Of a DNA stretch of 64,000 bases, positions 21,720 through 33,244 are shown piece by piece. The stretch is from Sphagnum compactum (Eukaryota; Bryophyta; Sphagnopsida; Sphagnales). The notes under the pieces were generated by a model. That model did no database searches. It worked only from the letters and a program-made list of their open reading frames with translations, and was not told the origin of the DNA. Both the position numbers and the translations under genes were made by a program. The stretch covers positions 12,728,557-12,792,556 of the forward strand of contig OZ234500.1 of assembly GCA_965153455.1 (NCBI GenBank). Direction: 5' to 3'. Each line of letters begins with the position of its first letter. The stretch's first letter is position 1.

Positions 21720-23270
21720 GTATATTTTGTGAATTTTAAGGAATATAGTTGGGTGTATTAAAATTTATAAATGTATATTTTGAATGTATATGAACAACCA
21801 TATTACATGTGTGTTCAAATATTATTATTAACATAAATGGCCTCAATATTATGGTTACATTAATTAGTGTATATTTTGAGTATATTAAATTTTTTTGTAA
21901 GATATTTATTAAATATCTTATGCCCATATTACAAGTTAATCCAAACCATTTTATTGTACTTCTTGAAATTATTACAAACGACATTTATTATTATTTATAT
22001 TATTATTATATATCTATATTAATTATATGTAATAAAAAACAAAATTTTAATAATATCTTTCACTAAAATCTTAAAAATAGTAATATATTATTACATAATG
22101 ATCATAATGATGATGATGATGATATTAAAATGATAGGAAAAATAATTATATAATTACTGAAATAATTATTAAAAATATAATATATTATTATATTGTTACT
22201 AAATTCTTTTCAAATGACTAATGTACTTATTAACAATTAATTTTTTAATTATTAAAAAAATGAATTATAATAAATCATAATAGCACTCACAAGTGACATA
22301 ATACTATATGATAATAATAATAATAATAAAATAGTTAACCTAGGCTAACTACAAATTACATTATTATTATTCTCATAAGTAATCAATTATGAAGTATAAT
22401 AATTACCAAGAAATATTAATATATAGTTTTAAATTTTTATATTTCAAATTTATAATTAATATTTATAATTATTAATTAGTAAATGATTATAATCAATTAT
22501 TGATATATAATTTTTATTTTCAGTTTTGTTATTTTATTATTTTATAATAATTATTGTAGTAGTTAGAATGGAAATCTAATAAATTATTGTATGAATTCAG
22601 AAATTATTTTTGTAGGACAAATATAATTATTAAATATATAAAATATTTATTGTAATAGTTCATAAATAACTATAGTGAGTGAAATAATAATATGAATAAT
22701 AAAAATAAAATAGTTAACCTTGGCTACCAACTAGCTACAATAATAATTGAATTAATGTTATTATTACTATTAAATATTTACATTTATATTTATTATGAAC
22801 TATAAAAATGAAAATAATAATGGGATTAATTATAATAAAATAGTTAGCCTAGGCTAGGTTTTAATTATATTTTTAGATTAAAAAACAGTATTCATTTATA
22901 TTAAAATTATTTTTTGGTTATGAAATAGTAATTAATTATTTATTAATAATTAGCTAATTATTTCAATATTAGCCAATTATTAGTTGATTAAATTGGTTAC
23001 TAAATCATTATAATTAATATATAATTAAAATTATGTATTATTACTGTTTATCTAGTTAATGAATTAAGTAATATTTAATAATAATATAATTTATTTAGTA
23101 ATCGTAATATATCAATGATTATTACTATAAATAATTAGTTAGATTTTAGTTTAGTTGTTAATTAATTAATTAGCAAGATTATTAATTCATACTTCTATAT
23201 TTTATTCATTGAATAATTAGTAATTTTATTAGTTAATTAGTTAGCTAATTAGTTACCTATTACAGGTAAA
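21720..23270. other. Extremely AT-rich tract
   Basis: About 1.5 kb made almost entirely of A and T words such as ATTAATTATT and TAATAATAAT. The motif TAGTTAACCTAGGCTA / TAGTTAGCCTAGGCTA recurs near 22334, 22709 and 22841. No coding capacity. Confidence 0.7.
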
Positions 23271-23329
23271 GACAATAAAAGAAAAACAAACCTCTTAATT
23301 CATTATGCATATGGAATCTACACTCATGA

Positions 23330-24158
23330 TAAATACTTGGTCTTGATGTTTTTTTTTCAATTTGAGAAGTGATGCTTCAATTTCTTGCATGTTGTTTTGC
23401 ACTTTCACAAACTCAACCATTTGGTCCTCCATACTAAATCACAAACCCACCAATCTCTTTTACATCTTTCGATTTTTTTCCGCCAATCACGTCAAACATG
23501 ACTTACTAATTTTTCCATGTCATGCTTGAAATCCAACAATTTTTCCACATCCCTAATTTCTTGCGAACTTGCAAGACCTTTCATGGACAAATCAAAATCC
23601 CCAAATTTTAAAGCATGATTTACTTCTAATGGCAGAACCCTTGGTTGGAGAGACATATTTAAACTTGATGGTAGTTTTTATCCATCACTGCAATTTGACT
23701 TTTCACTAGGGGTTCTTGGCAAAGAACCCAAGCTTACATGCTAGGCTTTTTTTCGAGCAATTGCAACTGTTGCTTTTGCCCAATTGACAACATTGCTTTT
23801 GTTTTATGCTATCCAGCCCTTGATCATCCATGAATATAGCTCATTATTTGTGATATGGCCAATGCCATAGATTTTCTAGTACAACTTCTCCAATTGCTTC
23901 TTCTATTAGTAAAGGATTTGTGATCTTGAACGTATGAACATTGCCAAATATCCCATCAATGTTAGCATATGTTACATACTTATTAGTTATCTCTCCTTTG
24001 GGATCCAATCCACTAGTTAGCAGTTTCCCCATTTTTAAAAAAAATGTGGCATCTTGAAACTTGTAATCAACCCATGGCCATTTGGGATATTCACTTTCAA
24101 TATCCCTAACTTTCCTTGGTTTCTTTTCTTTTTCCTTCCCCATGCTTTGCACATTCAA
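23330..24158 (-). pseudogene. Unknown gene relic inside the second CACTA element
   Basis: Reading the minus strand from 24158, a 104-codon frame (MNVQSMGKEKEKKPRKVRDI...YPKWPWVDYKFQDATFFLKM...ENLWHWPYHK) ends at 23844. A shifted frame continues directly (ELYSWMIKGW, NKSNVVNWAKATVAIARKKA, LGSLPRTPSEKSNCSDG) and then MSLQPRVLPLEV, DFDLSMKGLASSQEIRDVEK, and finally a coiled-coil-like MVEFVKVQNNMQEIEASLLK. Several stops and frame changes break it. The pieces together look like one protein of about 270 residues ending in a coiled coil. I do not recognise the family. Its place suggests the non-transposase (TNPA/TNPD-like) product of the element, which is inference. Confidence 0.45.
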
Positions 24159-24389
24159 AATTTATTCATATTCAAATGACCAATAGTGCCGAAAGGACTT
24201 TAAAGGTATATAAGGAGTCATCAACATCAACTAAGGAGTGACATCAAAAACTATTTCATTGATCAAGGACAACATCCTCTTCACTTGCATATTTCAGCAA
24301 CCATTCTCTAGCTAATAAATAATACGGACCATGCCCTTACAAAAGGATCAAAGCAAGTTGGCATGTAAGGTATGGGAGGTTTAGAAAGT

Positions 24390-24920
24390 AGCTACTCCTT
24401 TGTGGAAGCACTTGGCGTTACTTTCTTTAAGCACCCCTTGCTTTGATATGGTGCTGAGGAAAACAATCACTCCTTAAACATCACACTTGATGGTGCATTT
24501 AAACAACCCCTGCCTTGATGTGTTGCTAAAGAAGCAATCACTCGTTAAGAATTACACTTGATGGTGCACCCTGTTTTGATGTGAAGTTGAAAAAATAGTC
24601 ATTCCTTAAGCCACATAATTGACTGTGCACCTAAACACCCCTTGCTCTGATGCGCTACTAGGAAAGTAGTCATTCTGTCAATAACATATTTGATTATGCA
24701 ACTAAACACCCCCTATTCTGATGCACTACTAAGGAAAACCATCACTCCTTCAGCAACACATTTGATTCTGCACCTAAGCACCCCTACTTTCAATCCTAGG
24801 GCTTAGAAAGTAGTCACTCCTAGTTAAGTAGCACCAATTGTGCAACTAACCACCCCTTCATATGATGGACTATTGAAAAAAATAGTCCTTAAGTGGTGCA
24901 CCCAAATTTGCACCTAATTC
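24390..24920. repeat. Degenerate tandem repeat, ~71-bp unit, about seven copies
   Basis: The landmark CA(C/T)TC(C/G/T)TTAAG recurs at 24468, 24539, 24600, 24671, 24743 and 24815, and a decayed copy near 24885. Each copy also holds CACCCCTTGCTTTGATGTG, GCTACTAAGGAAA, and ACACTTGATGGTGCACCT-like words. Copies are well diverged. Confidence 0.85.
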
Positions 24921-25338
24921 CAACCCTCATTTTCATGAAGTGAGAAAATGAGAGGCTCCTTTGACCAATGCACACAATGTGCAGAACAATAAGTTACTAC
25001 TTCGATAAGTCCACATTTAAGCTTGAGACATAAAGCAGATTAAACAATTAAGAATTTGCATATAGGAAAACCTCACCTCAATAATACTTCATGTTCACTA
25101 TCTATATATTGCTTCAGTAAGCAACCCTAAATGCTTCAACAAATTTTTACCTTCAAAAGTGAAGTCCTTGAAGAAACAAAACTATATTGAAATGAAGAAT
25201 GCATCAATAGTTCTTTATGTTCAATGAACATCCAAAATCTAATTACTACTTCAACAAAAAAAATATTAGAGACAAATTGATCACACTTGGCCCCAATAAA
25301 ATCTAATTGTAATAAGAGTACCTAGTTCCAAAAGTTGA

Positions 25339-25641
25339 TTAGCTTGATGGTCCTCTTGATGAGCTTAGGTGTGATCCTTTTGGTTTTCTACTTACAAAAA
25401 TGTAACTTGTAGAAGCAAATGAACTAGCATTTAAATTGACTTCTAAATGTGCATATTTAGAAGGCGTAGTTTTGTTTACTTGTACTTCAAGGTTGTGATT
25501 AATTCTCTCAAGTTCAAGTTCACCTCCTCTTGGACTCTTTGGGGGAGTGAAGAATTTTTCTTCCTGCTCATTCTCAATGTTAGTGCCTCCCCATGCTAAA
25601 TCTTCATTAGCGTAATGTGTCCTGCTCAATGTCTCCCACAC
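25339..25641 (-). pseudogene. Unknown ORF fragment (100 codons), possibly upstream exon of the 24158 gene relic
   Basis: An open minus-strand frame (MWETLSRTHYANEDLAWGGT...EEKFFTPPKSPRGGELELER...) with charged, low-complexity composition typical of the variable N-terminus of a CACTA accessory protein. Same strand as the relic at 23330-24158 and 1.2 kb upstream of it, separated by the 71-bp repeat array. No domain recognised. Confidence 0.3.
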
Positions 25642-26340
25642 AACAGTGTTGATGCGTTTAAACTACCGCGACTGCTTTTATATTAGAATTTCAATTGACA
25701 AATTTGTCAAAAGTTAGAAGCATGACAAATTTATATTAGGTCATCATGACCATGCTCCTACATTTTGAAACCATGAAAGTTTAAGAATTACAACATTACA
25801 AAACATCTAAGTTCTTGAACCTGATTATCGAATACCTTAATGCAGGGATGCAGTCCAAGTACACATGTAAAAAGTTGAGCTCTTGAGGCATTAACTTACT
25901 TTTTCTTTAGATGCTTGAAGACTTGAGCACCACATGTGTTGTAAGCCTTTCGAAGCAAGGCGCAATAGCTCAAATTTTCAATTGTGTAATCCATAACAAA
26001 GTTCACAAATGAAGTAACATGTTGTAGTTTATGATCAGTGTAGAACTATTTGATGAAGTTCGCATGCAAGCTACGTGTAAAATTTGCGACAAAGCTTCAA
26101 GTAAGCGTTTAAGGCTAGGAAAGTCATCATTAATTACAACTATTCAAGAAGACAATTGGACATCATAAGTGCGATAAATTTTGCGCACGCAACTGGTGCA
26201 ACTACAAAATTGTTAATTAATTTGAATTTTCTTGAGACCTTTAAAAATTTACAGATTTCATCAACTTCCTTCCATTACACTACTAACCTCAGTAATCCAC
26301 CCATTGCTTACCACATGGTTTAATTAAAAAAAACTCACAG
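25642..26340. other. No gene recognised
   Basis: AT-rich DNA without a repeat or ORF that I can support. Confidence 0.4.
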
Positions 26341-26350
26341 TTGTCATTCC

Positions 26351-26530
26351 TTCACAAGCAAGGCAGCCTTGTACTTGTTGGTTCATTTGTGTTTGTCCTT
26401 ACCCATGTAGTCATATTTGGGTTTTTGTCATTGTCATTACTTCACAAGCAAGGCAGCCTTGTACTTGTTGGTTCATTTGTGTTTGTCCTTACCCATGTAG
26501 TCATATTTGGGTTTTTGTCATTGTCATTAT
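26351..26530. repeat. Near-perfect 90-bp tandem duplication
   Basis: Two consecutive 90-bp copies starting TTCACAAGCAAGGCAGCCTT (26351 and 26441) are identical except at the ends, so the duplication is recent. The unit is a multiple of three, which keeps a 64-codon frame open across it; I regard that frame as incidental. Confidence 0.95.
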
Positions 26531-26689
26531 TTTGACTACAACCATTATTAGGACTACATGACTATAAATATGACTATAGGTAATTATATGATTATAAATT
26601 GTGACTACACAATTAATAATCATGTTGAATATAGTTGACATTGTTTGACCAACTATAAAAAATTTAAATAAATATGAAAATGTAAATAA

Positions 26690-27680
26690 GTTTAGTACAA
26701 ATTGGCCTATATTTAACCAAGGTTTGACTTTGGTTTAACTTACTTTAACCTCTAGATTTTATTTGATTAAATTTAAACCTCTAGGTTTAATGTCCTTAAT
26801 TTGACTTCTAAGATTAACTTCCATTAAGTTTAGTTTATAAGTTTAGTTTAAGTAGCCTCATTTAATCTATGTATATTTGTTTAACTTAAATTAGCAAATA
26901 ACTTTAACTTGCCCTAATCCAACCAAATTTAGTTGAAATAGACTAAATTAACATAGTTTAATTTAAATATCTTGAAGTAACCAATTATAACCAAGTTCTA
27001 ACTACTTTACTTTAAGTATCCAAACTTTACCAAGTTTTGCTTAAATAATTAAAATTTTCAATTTTTTCCTAAATATCTTAATTTTATCAAAAATTGCCAA
27101 GTTTAACCCAATTTACCTCAAATAACTTAATTTAGCCAAGTATAACATAATTTAACCAAATTTAATTAGGTTTTTCCAAGTTTAGGTTAGTTTAACCAAG
27201 TTTAACCTAAATAACTTATTTTTGCCAATTTTAGCTTAACACGACTAAGTTTAACATAAATAACAAGTATTTTTGCCAAGTTTCGCTTAGTATAACTTAA
27301 TATAACTTAATATAACTTAGTCTATTCAAGTATAGCATAGTATAACCAAGTTTAACCTAAATAACCTACTTTTTGCCAAAGTTAGCGTAATATGGACAAC
27401 TTTATTTTAAATAATAAACTTTAATCAAGTTTAGCCTAATATAGCCAAGTACCATTAAATACAACTTGGTTTAGCCAAATTTAACCTAAATATATTACTT
27501 TTGCCAAGTTTAGCCTAATGTAACCAAGTTTACCATAAATAATCCACTTTATCCAAATTTAGTTTAATATAGCTTAGTTTAGCCAAGTGTAGTTTAGTAC
27601 AATTAAGTATCGCCCAATTTAGCCAAGTATAATGAATTTTAATTTAAATAACCTACTTTTGCCAAGTTTAACTTAATATA
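26690..27680. repeat. Degenerate 10-bp repeat array (TATAGCCAAG type), left block
   Basis: About 1 kb built from variants of TATAGCCAAG, TTTAACCTAA, ATAACCTACT and TTTGCCAAGT. Ten-base spacing is often kept but no two long stretches are identical. No coding capacity. Confidence 0.85.
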
Positions 27681-28434
27681 GTTATCAAGGGCATGAAAAA
27701 ACATAAGAGCAAAGGCGAAAGGCAAGGTTTAAGTCTAATTTTCAAACAAGGAACAATATAAGATTACGTGACTCAAAAATAAAAACACAAAAACTAAAAA
27801 CAAGAACATGAGATGTGCAAGATAAACGTAGAAATAGATCTTTACTATGCTAACATATGCAAACATGAACATGAAAAGAACATGATAAGGCTATGGTGTA
27901 AGATTGTGCCTAAAAGTAATGTTGAACAAATCGAAAGAAATGAGGGGTCCTACTCCTATTTATATCCCTTTAGGGACCTAGCCCAGGGAAGCTTCCAAGG
28001 AGGCTTCTATGTGTGCATTAAGTAAGGAAACTTACTTGGGACTCCTAATTGGGAGTTGAATATGAATTAACTGAAACGTAATTGACAATTAGGTTAGATT
28101 TAATTAAGAGTCAACTAGGAGTTAATTAGACTTAATTAGGACTTAACTAAAAGTTAATTAAATGTTAACTAAGATTTAACTATGAATTAACTAGAATTTA
28201 GGAATTAATTAAAAGCTAACTTGGAGTTAACTCGGAATTAACTTGACTTAAATAGGAGTTAACTAAGATTTAATTGGGACTTAACTAATAGTTAATTAGG
28301 ATTTGAAAATTAACTTTGAATTAATTGGAACTTAATTGAAATTTAACTAAGACTTAGTTAGGAGTTATGGATGAACATTATGGATGAATTCCATCTATGA
28401 AAAAATGGTGTTTAATGTTTGCATTTGTCACAAT
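27681..28434. repeat. Unlike segment splitting the 10-bp array, with its own TTAACT-type repeat
   Basis: Positions 27681-28060 are non-repetitive, with a 70-codon frame at 27813-28025 that has no recognisable features. Positions 28070-28375 are packed with variants of GGAGTTAACT, TTAATTAGGACTTAACTA and GAATTAACT at 10-13 bp spacing. The TATAGCCAAG texture resumes at about 28435, so this block looks inserted into, or amplified within, the larger array. Confidence 0.6.
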
Positions 28435-29660
28435 AGTTTAATTTAACAAAGTATAATTTAGTTTAACCAAATTTAACCTAATATACCCAATTATAACTTA
28501 ATTTAACAAAGTTTAACTTAGATACCCTACTTTTGCCAAATTTAACTTAATATAGCTTAGTTTGACCAAGTATAATTTAGTATAGCCAAATTTAATTTAA
28601 TATAGCCAAGCATAGCCAAGTAAAACCTAGTTTAGCTTAGTTTAACCAAATTTAACTTAAATAACTTACTTTTGTCAAGTTTAACCTAATATAGCTTAAT
28701 TTAACCAAGTATAGTTAAATATAGCTAAATTTTAGCCTAATATTACCAAGTATAGCCAAGTATAACTTAGTTTAGTTAATTTAAACCTAAATACCTTACT
28801 TTTGTCAAGTTTAATTTAATATAACCTACTTTAGCCAAATATAATTTAGTATAGCCAAGTTTAGCTTAATACAACTTGATTTAGCCAAGTATAGCTAAAT
28901 TTAATTTAATATAACCAAGTATAGCCTAGTTGAGCGAAGTATAGCCAAATATAACCTAAATAACCTAGTATAGCCTAATTTAGCCAAATATAGTATCGTG
29001 TAACCAAATTTAGCTTAATATAGTCAAGTATAGCCAAATATAGCCGAGTTTAGCCAAGTATAACTTAAATAACCTACTTTTGCCAAATTTAACTTAATAT
29101 AGTTTACTTTAGCCAAATATAATTTAATATAACCAAGTTTAACCTAATATAACCAAATATAGCCAAGTTTAACCAAAATAACTTACTTTTGTCAAATTTA
29201 GCATAATATAGCTTAGTTTAACCAAGTATAATTTTGTATAACCAAGTTTAACATAATATAGCCAAGTATATTATGTTATTTGGTTATATAATAACCAAGT
29301 AACATAGCCAAGTATGCTACTTGGTTATTACTAAGTTAAGTATAGTCAAGTATAGCCAAGTATAGCCAAGTATAGCCAAGTTTAACCTAAATAATCTAAG
29401 TTTAGCCTAATATAGCTTAATATAACCTAGTTTAGCCAAATATAATTTAGTATTGTCAAGTTTAGCCTAGTATAGTTTAGTTTAACTTAAGTTAAACTTC
29501 AATAGCCTAGTTTAACTTGAGTAACTTTAAGGTAGACTAGGTTGTCTAGGTTTAGCTTAGGAAGACCTAGGTTTGCTTAAAATAGTAGGCCTATGCTAGA
29601 TTGTTCGGTGGCTTAGGTTAGCCTCAGTCAACTTAGGTTAGCCTAAAGAGGCATAGGCTA
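28435..29660. repeat. Degenerate 10-bp repeat array, right block
   Basis: Continuation of the TATAGCCAAG-type array. It includes the cleanest stretch, 29341-29380, with four consecutive 10-mers (one TATAGTCAAG and three TATAGCCAAG). A short hairpin, TTATTTGGTTAT paired with ATAACCAAGTAA, lies around 29276-29303. The right edge drifts into CTTAGGTTAGCCTA-like words. Confidence 0.9.
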
Positions 29661-29723
29661 ATCTAGGCTAAAAAAACTTATTATTTATATCTTTGTGATA
29701 CCTTCACTTGTTACATAAAAAAT

Positions 29724-29800
29724 GTGATGGTGTAATGGCAAAGGACTTTTCCCCTCAAAGTGGAGGTGTGAGGGGTTCAAATCCTCTTACTTTCATCCTA
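29724..29800 (+). other. tRNA-like sequence with pol III A and B boxes (SINE head or tRNA relic)
   Basis: An A-box-like TGGTGTAATGGC at 29728-29739 and a perfect B box GGTTCAAATCC at 29774-29784 sit at tRNA spacing. A five-pair anticodon-type stem (ACTTT/AAAGT) encloses a seven-base loop TCCCCTC, and a five-pair T stem (GAGGG/TCCTC) is present. The D stem and acceptor stem do not pair well and position 33 is not T. It is more likely a tRNA-derived SINE head or tRNA pseudogene than a working tRNA. Confidence 0.45.
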
Positions 29801-32776
29801 TGTGCTTCCTAGGTTCCAAAGGAGTATTAGTGGGGTAGCCTTCCTAGGAGGAGGGGTTACGTGGTTAGCATATAACCTAGGTAAAGTCGCCTAGCCTAGG
29901 GTGCTTAGCATAGGGCTCCTAACATAGTAGGTGGCCTTGGCTAGGTCCCAAGTGTCATTATTTGACTAAAAGTTGATTGCCAAATGGCATCATATAATTG
30001 AATAGGAAAAATAATTTCATTATTCTAGATTGCCCATGTCCACTCATAAATGGTTAATATAATTTTGAATTCATTCTAGGCTACCACGTGGTAGCAAGAC
30101 ATTGATCAAAATAAATTCTAATTATTTTTAAAATTAAATTTTGGCCATTGAAGATGTTCTACAATCATGGAGGACATAGTCGCAAATTGCATTTACGACT
30201 ATGCCATTTTTTGTGATTAGTGGTAAATACTACAGGGCCATATGGATTGGGAGTCATGTAGTCATGGCCAATCATATATGTGGTTTAGAACTACAATGCC
30301 AGTCGCTTATGTAATCTTATTTTCCATGTTTTGGTGTAATGATACAACTACTATAATTAGTTTGAACCTTTGCATTAAATGCACAACCTTGCACACTATA
30401 CCCTAAGAACCTGACCCGGGTGAAAGATTTTATCTCACCCAAGTCTCAATATTTAAATTTGTTTCGATTCAGTTCTCATTCATCTGATTCTCATACAAGT
30501 GAGAACTAATGATCATGATTTTAGTCAGAGTATCATCGAGGGTTTCAAATAGGGATAACCAGGTGATACCCTGGGACACTTTTTATACCTGCCCAACACT
30601 GGTTGCGACCCTGTGAGAGCAAGCTATACTAAAAAACCCAGCCTCAATTCAGATTGCAGACTGAAAATTGAAATTTCAAATATTCTTATTTCTCCACAGA
30701 ACAGACCACAAGTGTAAGAAGGGGAGGGTTTTGTACAACTACTCCTTAAGATTAGGAGGGATCTTACACATAAGTAGGCATAATTTCCCTCCCACTTGTA
30801 AGGAGTAGGTTTAGGATCCTTCCTCTTTTGTAGGAGGGATATTCATTGATATAAGGTGGCCTCCAAATAAACTTAGGAAATTTCTCAGAGTGCTTCATGC
30901 TACTTGATGGCCACTAGGAATTCTGGCCAAAGTAGAGAAAGATGACTTTCTATCACACACAATGCAAAAAAACCTATTCAACATTGATTTGCATGGAATT
31001 GTAAAGATCTGAAGCCACTGTGAAATATGACTGACTTCCTTGAACCCTAAATCATTTGGAATACAAGCTTGAAATAAGGATATTTAAATTCCCTTCCTTC
31101 CAGAGAAATGTCAGGGATCCGTGGAAAATTTCCAAACAAAATCTGTTCACCGGTACCTCTGCTTGGATTCAAATCCCATTATGTACTTAAATTTTGCACT
31201 TGTTGAGATCCAGTGTCTGTTCATTGTTAAATTGTCAGATTGTACTGGAAACCTGTAGACTGGAGAATAATAGCAGGTTGGAAATTCTGGTTTAAGGAGA
31301 ATTAAAAAATCAATATAAATAATAATTTCACTGGAAAGATCTGGACTAGATGATTAGCACCTAGAAAAAGATTGTCCCCAAGGATTGACCTTAAAAATCT
31401 TAACAGCTCAATTTCTACTTGCCATGTCCTGGATTGCTCTGGACAGTAGAAGGAAGCTCTGAACATCGTGGGTTGTCACAGACAATGAATTATCAGACTT
31501 CTGACTGCACTCTGAAGCTCTGGCCATTTCCTGGAGCTGAGATATAGGATTTGCAAGGAAGGTTGCAGCCAGGGTTTCACAGTTTGAACACAAGCAGAGC
31601 TAGAGATTTTATAACAAGAAACTAATGTAAAGGCACGTATGTGGTGTTGCTGCTACAGATTTTCCTCTCATGCCATGATTTGCGTACTTCAATAGCTAAG
31701 TATTACAGGGCTTCTGGACCCTGCCAATGCCCTCAGGAAGAGGGGCTAAAGAGTTATTACATGTATCCATTTGTGGGCGTAGACAATAGGGTAGTTGTGC
31801 AGCCACATGCCCCATGAAGGATGTAAATTTGGTACCAAAGATTTTCTTAAGGTGCTAAAAAATTTGCAACAAATTTCTCAGAAATTCAGAATCCCAGCTC
31901 AAAGCATGTTTTCTAAGGGACTTACGTGCTCTTCTACCATTGCTCCGGCCTCATCATGATCCATACCCTAGCGCCGCCAAAAGAAGAACATTCTGGTAAC
32001 TACCGTCAGAGCTGCCTGCATCCCCAGCTGCCCACTGTTGATCCACTACAAAATCACAGAATGCCACACAAATAGATCTTCTTACAGATCAGAACTAGAG
32101 CGAGTCCTTGAGCTCACTTCATTGCATGCCATACAATTTGGATACTCATCGGAACCAGAGCAGAATGTTCCCAGATTTTCATGCACAAAAAAAATTGAAG
32201 CTGTCTGTCACGTCATTAATACGAGTAGATTTTGTGACCGAGCTGATAACTTAGTAAACTTTTCTCACAATTTTTTTGCTGGTTACGAGCTGCACAGCTA
32301 GTGTGAGCATGCATCCATCCCGCGGTAATGTCAAACCGCTACCTACTCAGACTAGCTCTGTGAGGACAATGTTAGCAGGAGTCGGAAGGACCCGGTCCGG
32401 AACTTTATCAAACTGCTGCTGCAAGTCGACCAAATCTGACCAGGCCGCACTAAACAAGATCTCTGATCTGAGGATTCCGCTTCAGATTTACGCAGGGAAG
32501 GTGTTGCAGTGCCCATTTTCCTTCTCGAGTACAGCTGGTTGACATCACCACGAAATATATACATACATACATACGCACCCAACAACAGATACGACGTAGA
32601 CTTCGAGATCACCACTAATGAAATATGTATTCAAATAGATACTCCAGGCCAAGAAGCTTGGAAAAAAGAGCTACAGTAGCCGGGTGGTCACATGCAATAA
32701 TCCAACTGAATCAAGATCCGCCATGACGGAAAACATTTCTTCAAAGCAGCCCATGATGCTCCAAAGTATTTTAGTT

Positions 32777-32815
32777 GGGGGGGGGGGGGGGTGGGGGCGG
32801 GGGGAATGGGGATGT
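32777..32815 (+). repeat. Poly-G tract (G-quadruplex candidate)
   Basis: A run of about 15 G, then GTGGGGGCGGGGGGAATGGGG. Could fold as a G-quadruplex; run length may be an assembly artefact. Confidence 0.7.
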
Positions 32816-33226
32816 TTGTCAAGCTGGTCGATCTGCAGTTGCAGCATGGAGCTTAATTCATTTCTTTTCATGATTCCGCTAATAATGGGTGTTCCATCAG
32901 TGGGTGTCAGAGATCGAGCCTGACGTTGGCTTTGTAGGTCTGATTTTTGTTGAAACTGTGTCTCCTGGAAAGGGAAAAAAAAACAAACAAAGTTCATTAT
33001 CTCCCATGTTTAGATCTCTGCTGGTCGTCTGTATATCTGTCGGGTCGGTGAAATTGCGTATGGAACTTTGGCTCCCAAAAAGACAGAAAGCAAGTAAACA
33101 AGCTGCAATTGCCGCCTCATATTCTAGGACATGATCATGTGTCTTGCAGAAATCCAATAGATCAAAGCTAGGACCTGGACTTAGGTCAACATCTGGGGTT
33201 TTGAGATCAGCGAAGTTGTTTTTTTT

Positions 33227-33244
33227 GGGGGGGGGGGGGGGGGG
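33227..33244 (+). repeat. Poly-G tract preceded by poly-T
   Basis: Eighteen consecutive G directly after a T run. A TCATGGGGG motif follows. Confidence 0.75.

Larger units (their letters stand above)
21455..30222. mobile_element. Putative second CACTA-type element (8.8 kb), ends tentatively placed
   Basis: Left end: CACTAGTAGAAATTGGCC at 21455, followed by 250 bp of subterminal words (TTTGCGATTACATG, AGTTGCAA, TTTGCGACTAT). Right end: ...TTTTTTGTGATTAGTG ending at 30222, preceded by TAGTCGCAAATTGC and TTTACGACTATG, the same subterminal words in inverted orientation. This arrangement is characteristic of CACTA elements. Against it, the flanking triplets do not match (TTT left, GTA right), so the pairing of ends is inference. 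Inside are an AT-rich segment, a decayed unknown gene on the minus strand, a 71-bp repeat array, a 90-bp duplication and a long 10-bp repeat array. Confidence 0.4.

Noticed and set aside
26341-26535. 64-codon ORF with hydrophobic repeats resembling a membrane protein
   Set aside because: Created by a recent 90-bp tandem duplication in non-coding DNA.
26690-29660. CRISPR-like array
   Set aside because: Short repeats without constant spacers or uniform repeat length; the context is a plant genome.
29728-29795. Functional tRNA-Gly(CCC) gene
   Set aside because: Acceptor and D stems do not pair and position 33 is C, so only a tRNA-derived relic is supported.
30218-30225. Certain target-site duplication for the 8.8 kb CACTA candidate
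   Set aside because: Left flank TTT and right flank GTA differ, so the ends are reported only as tentative.
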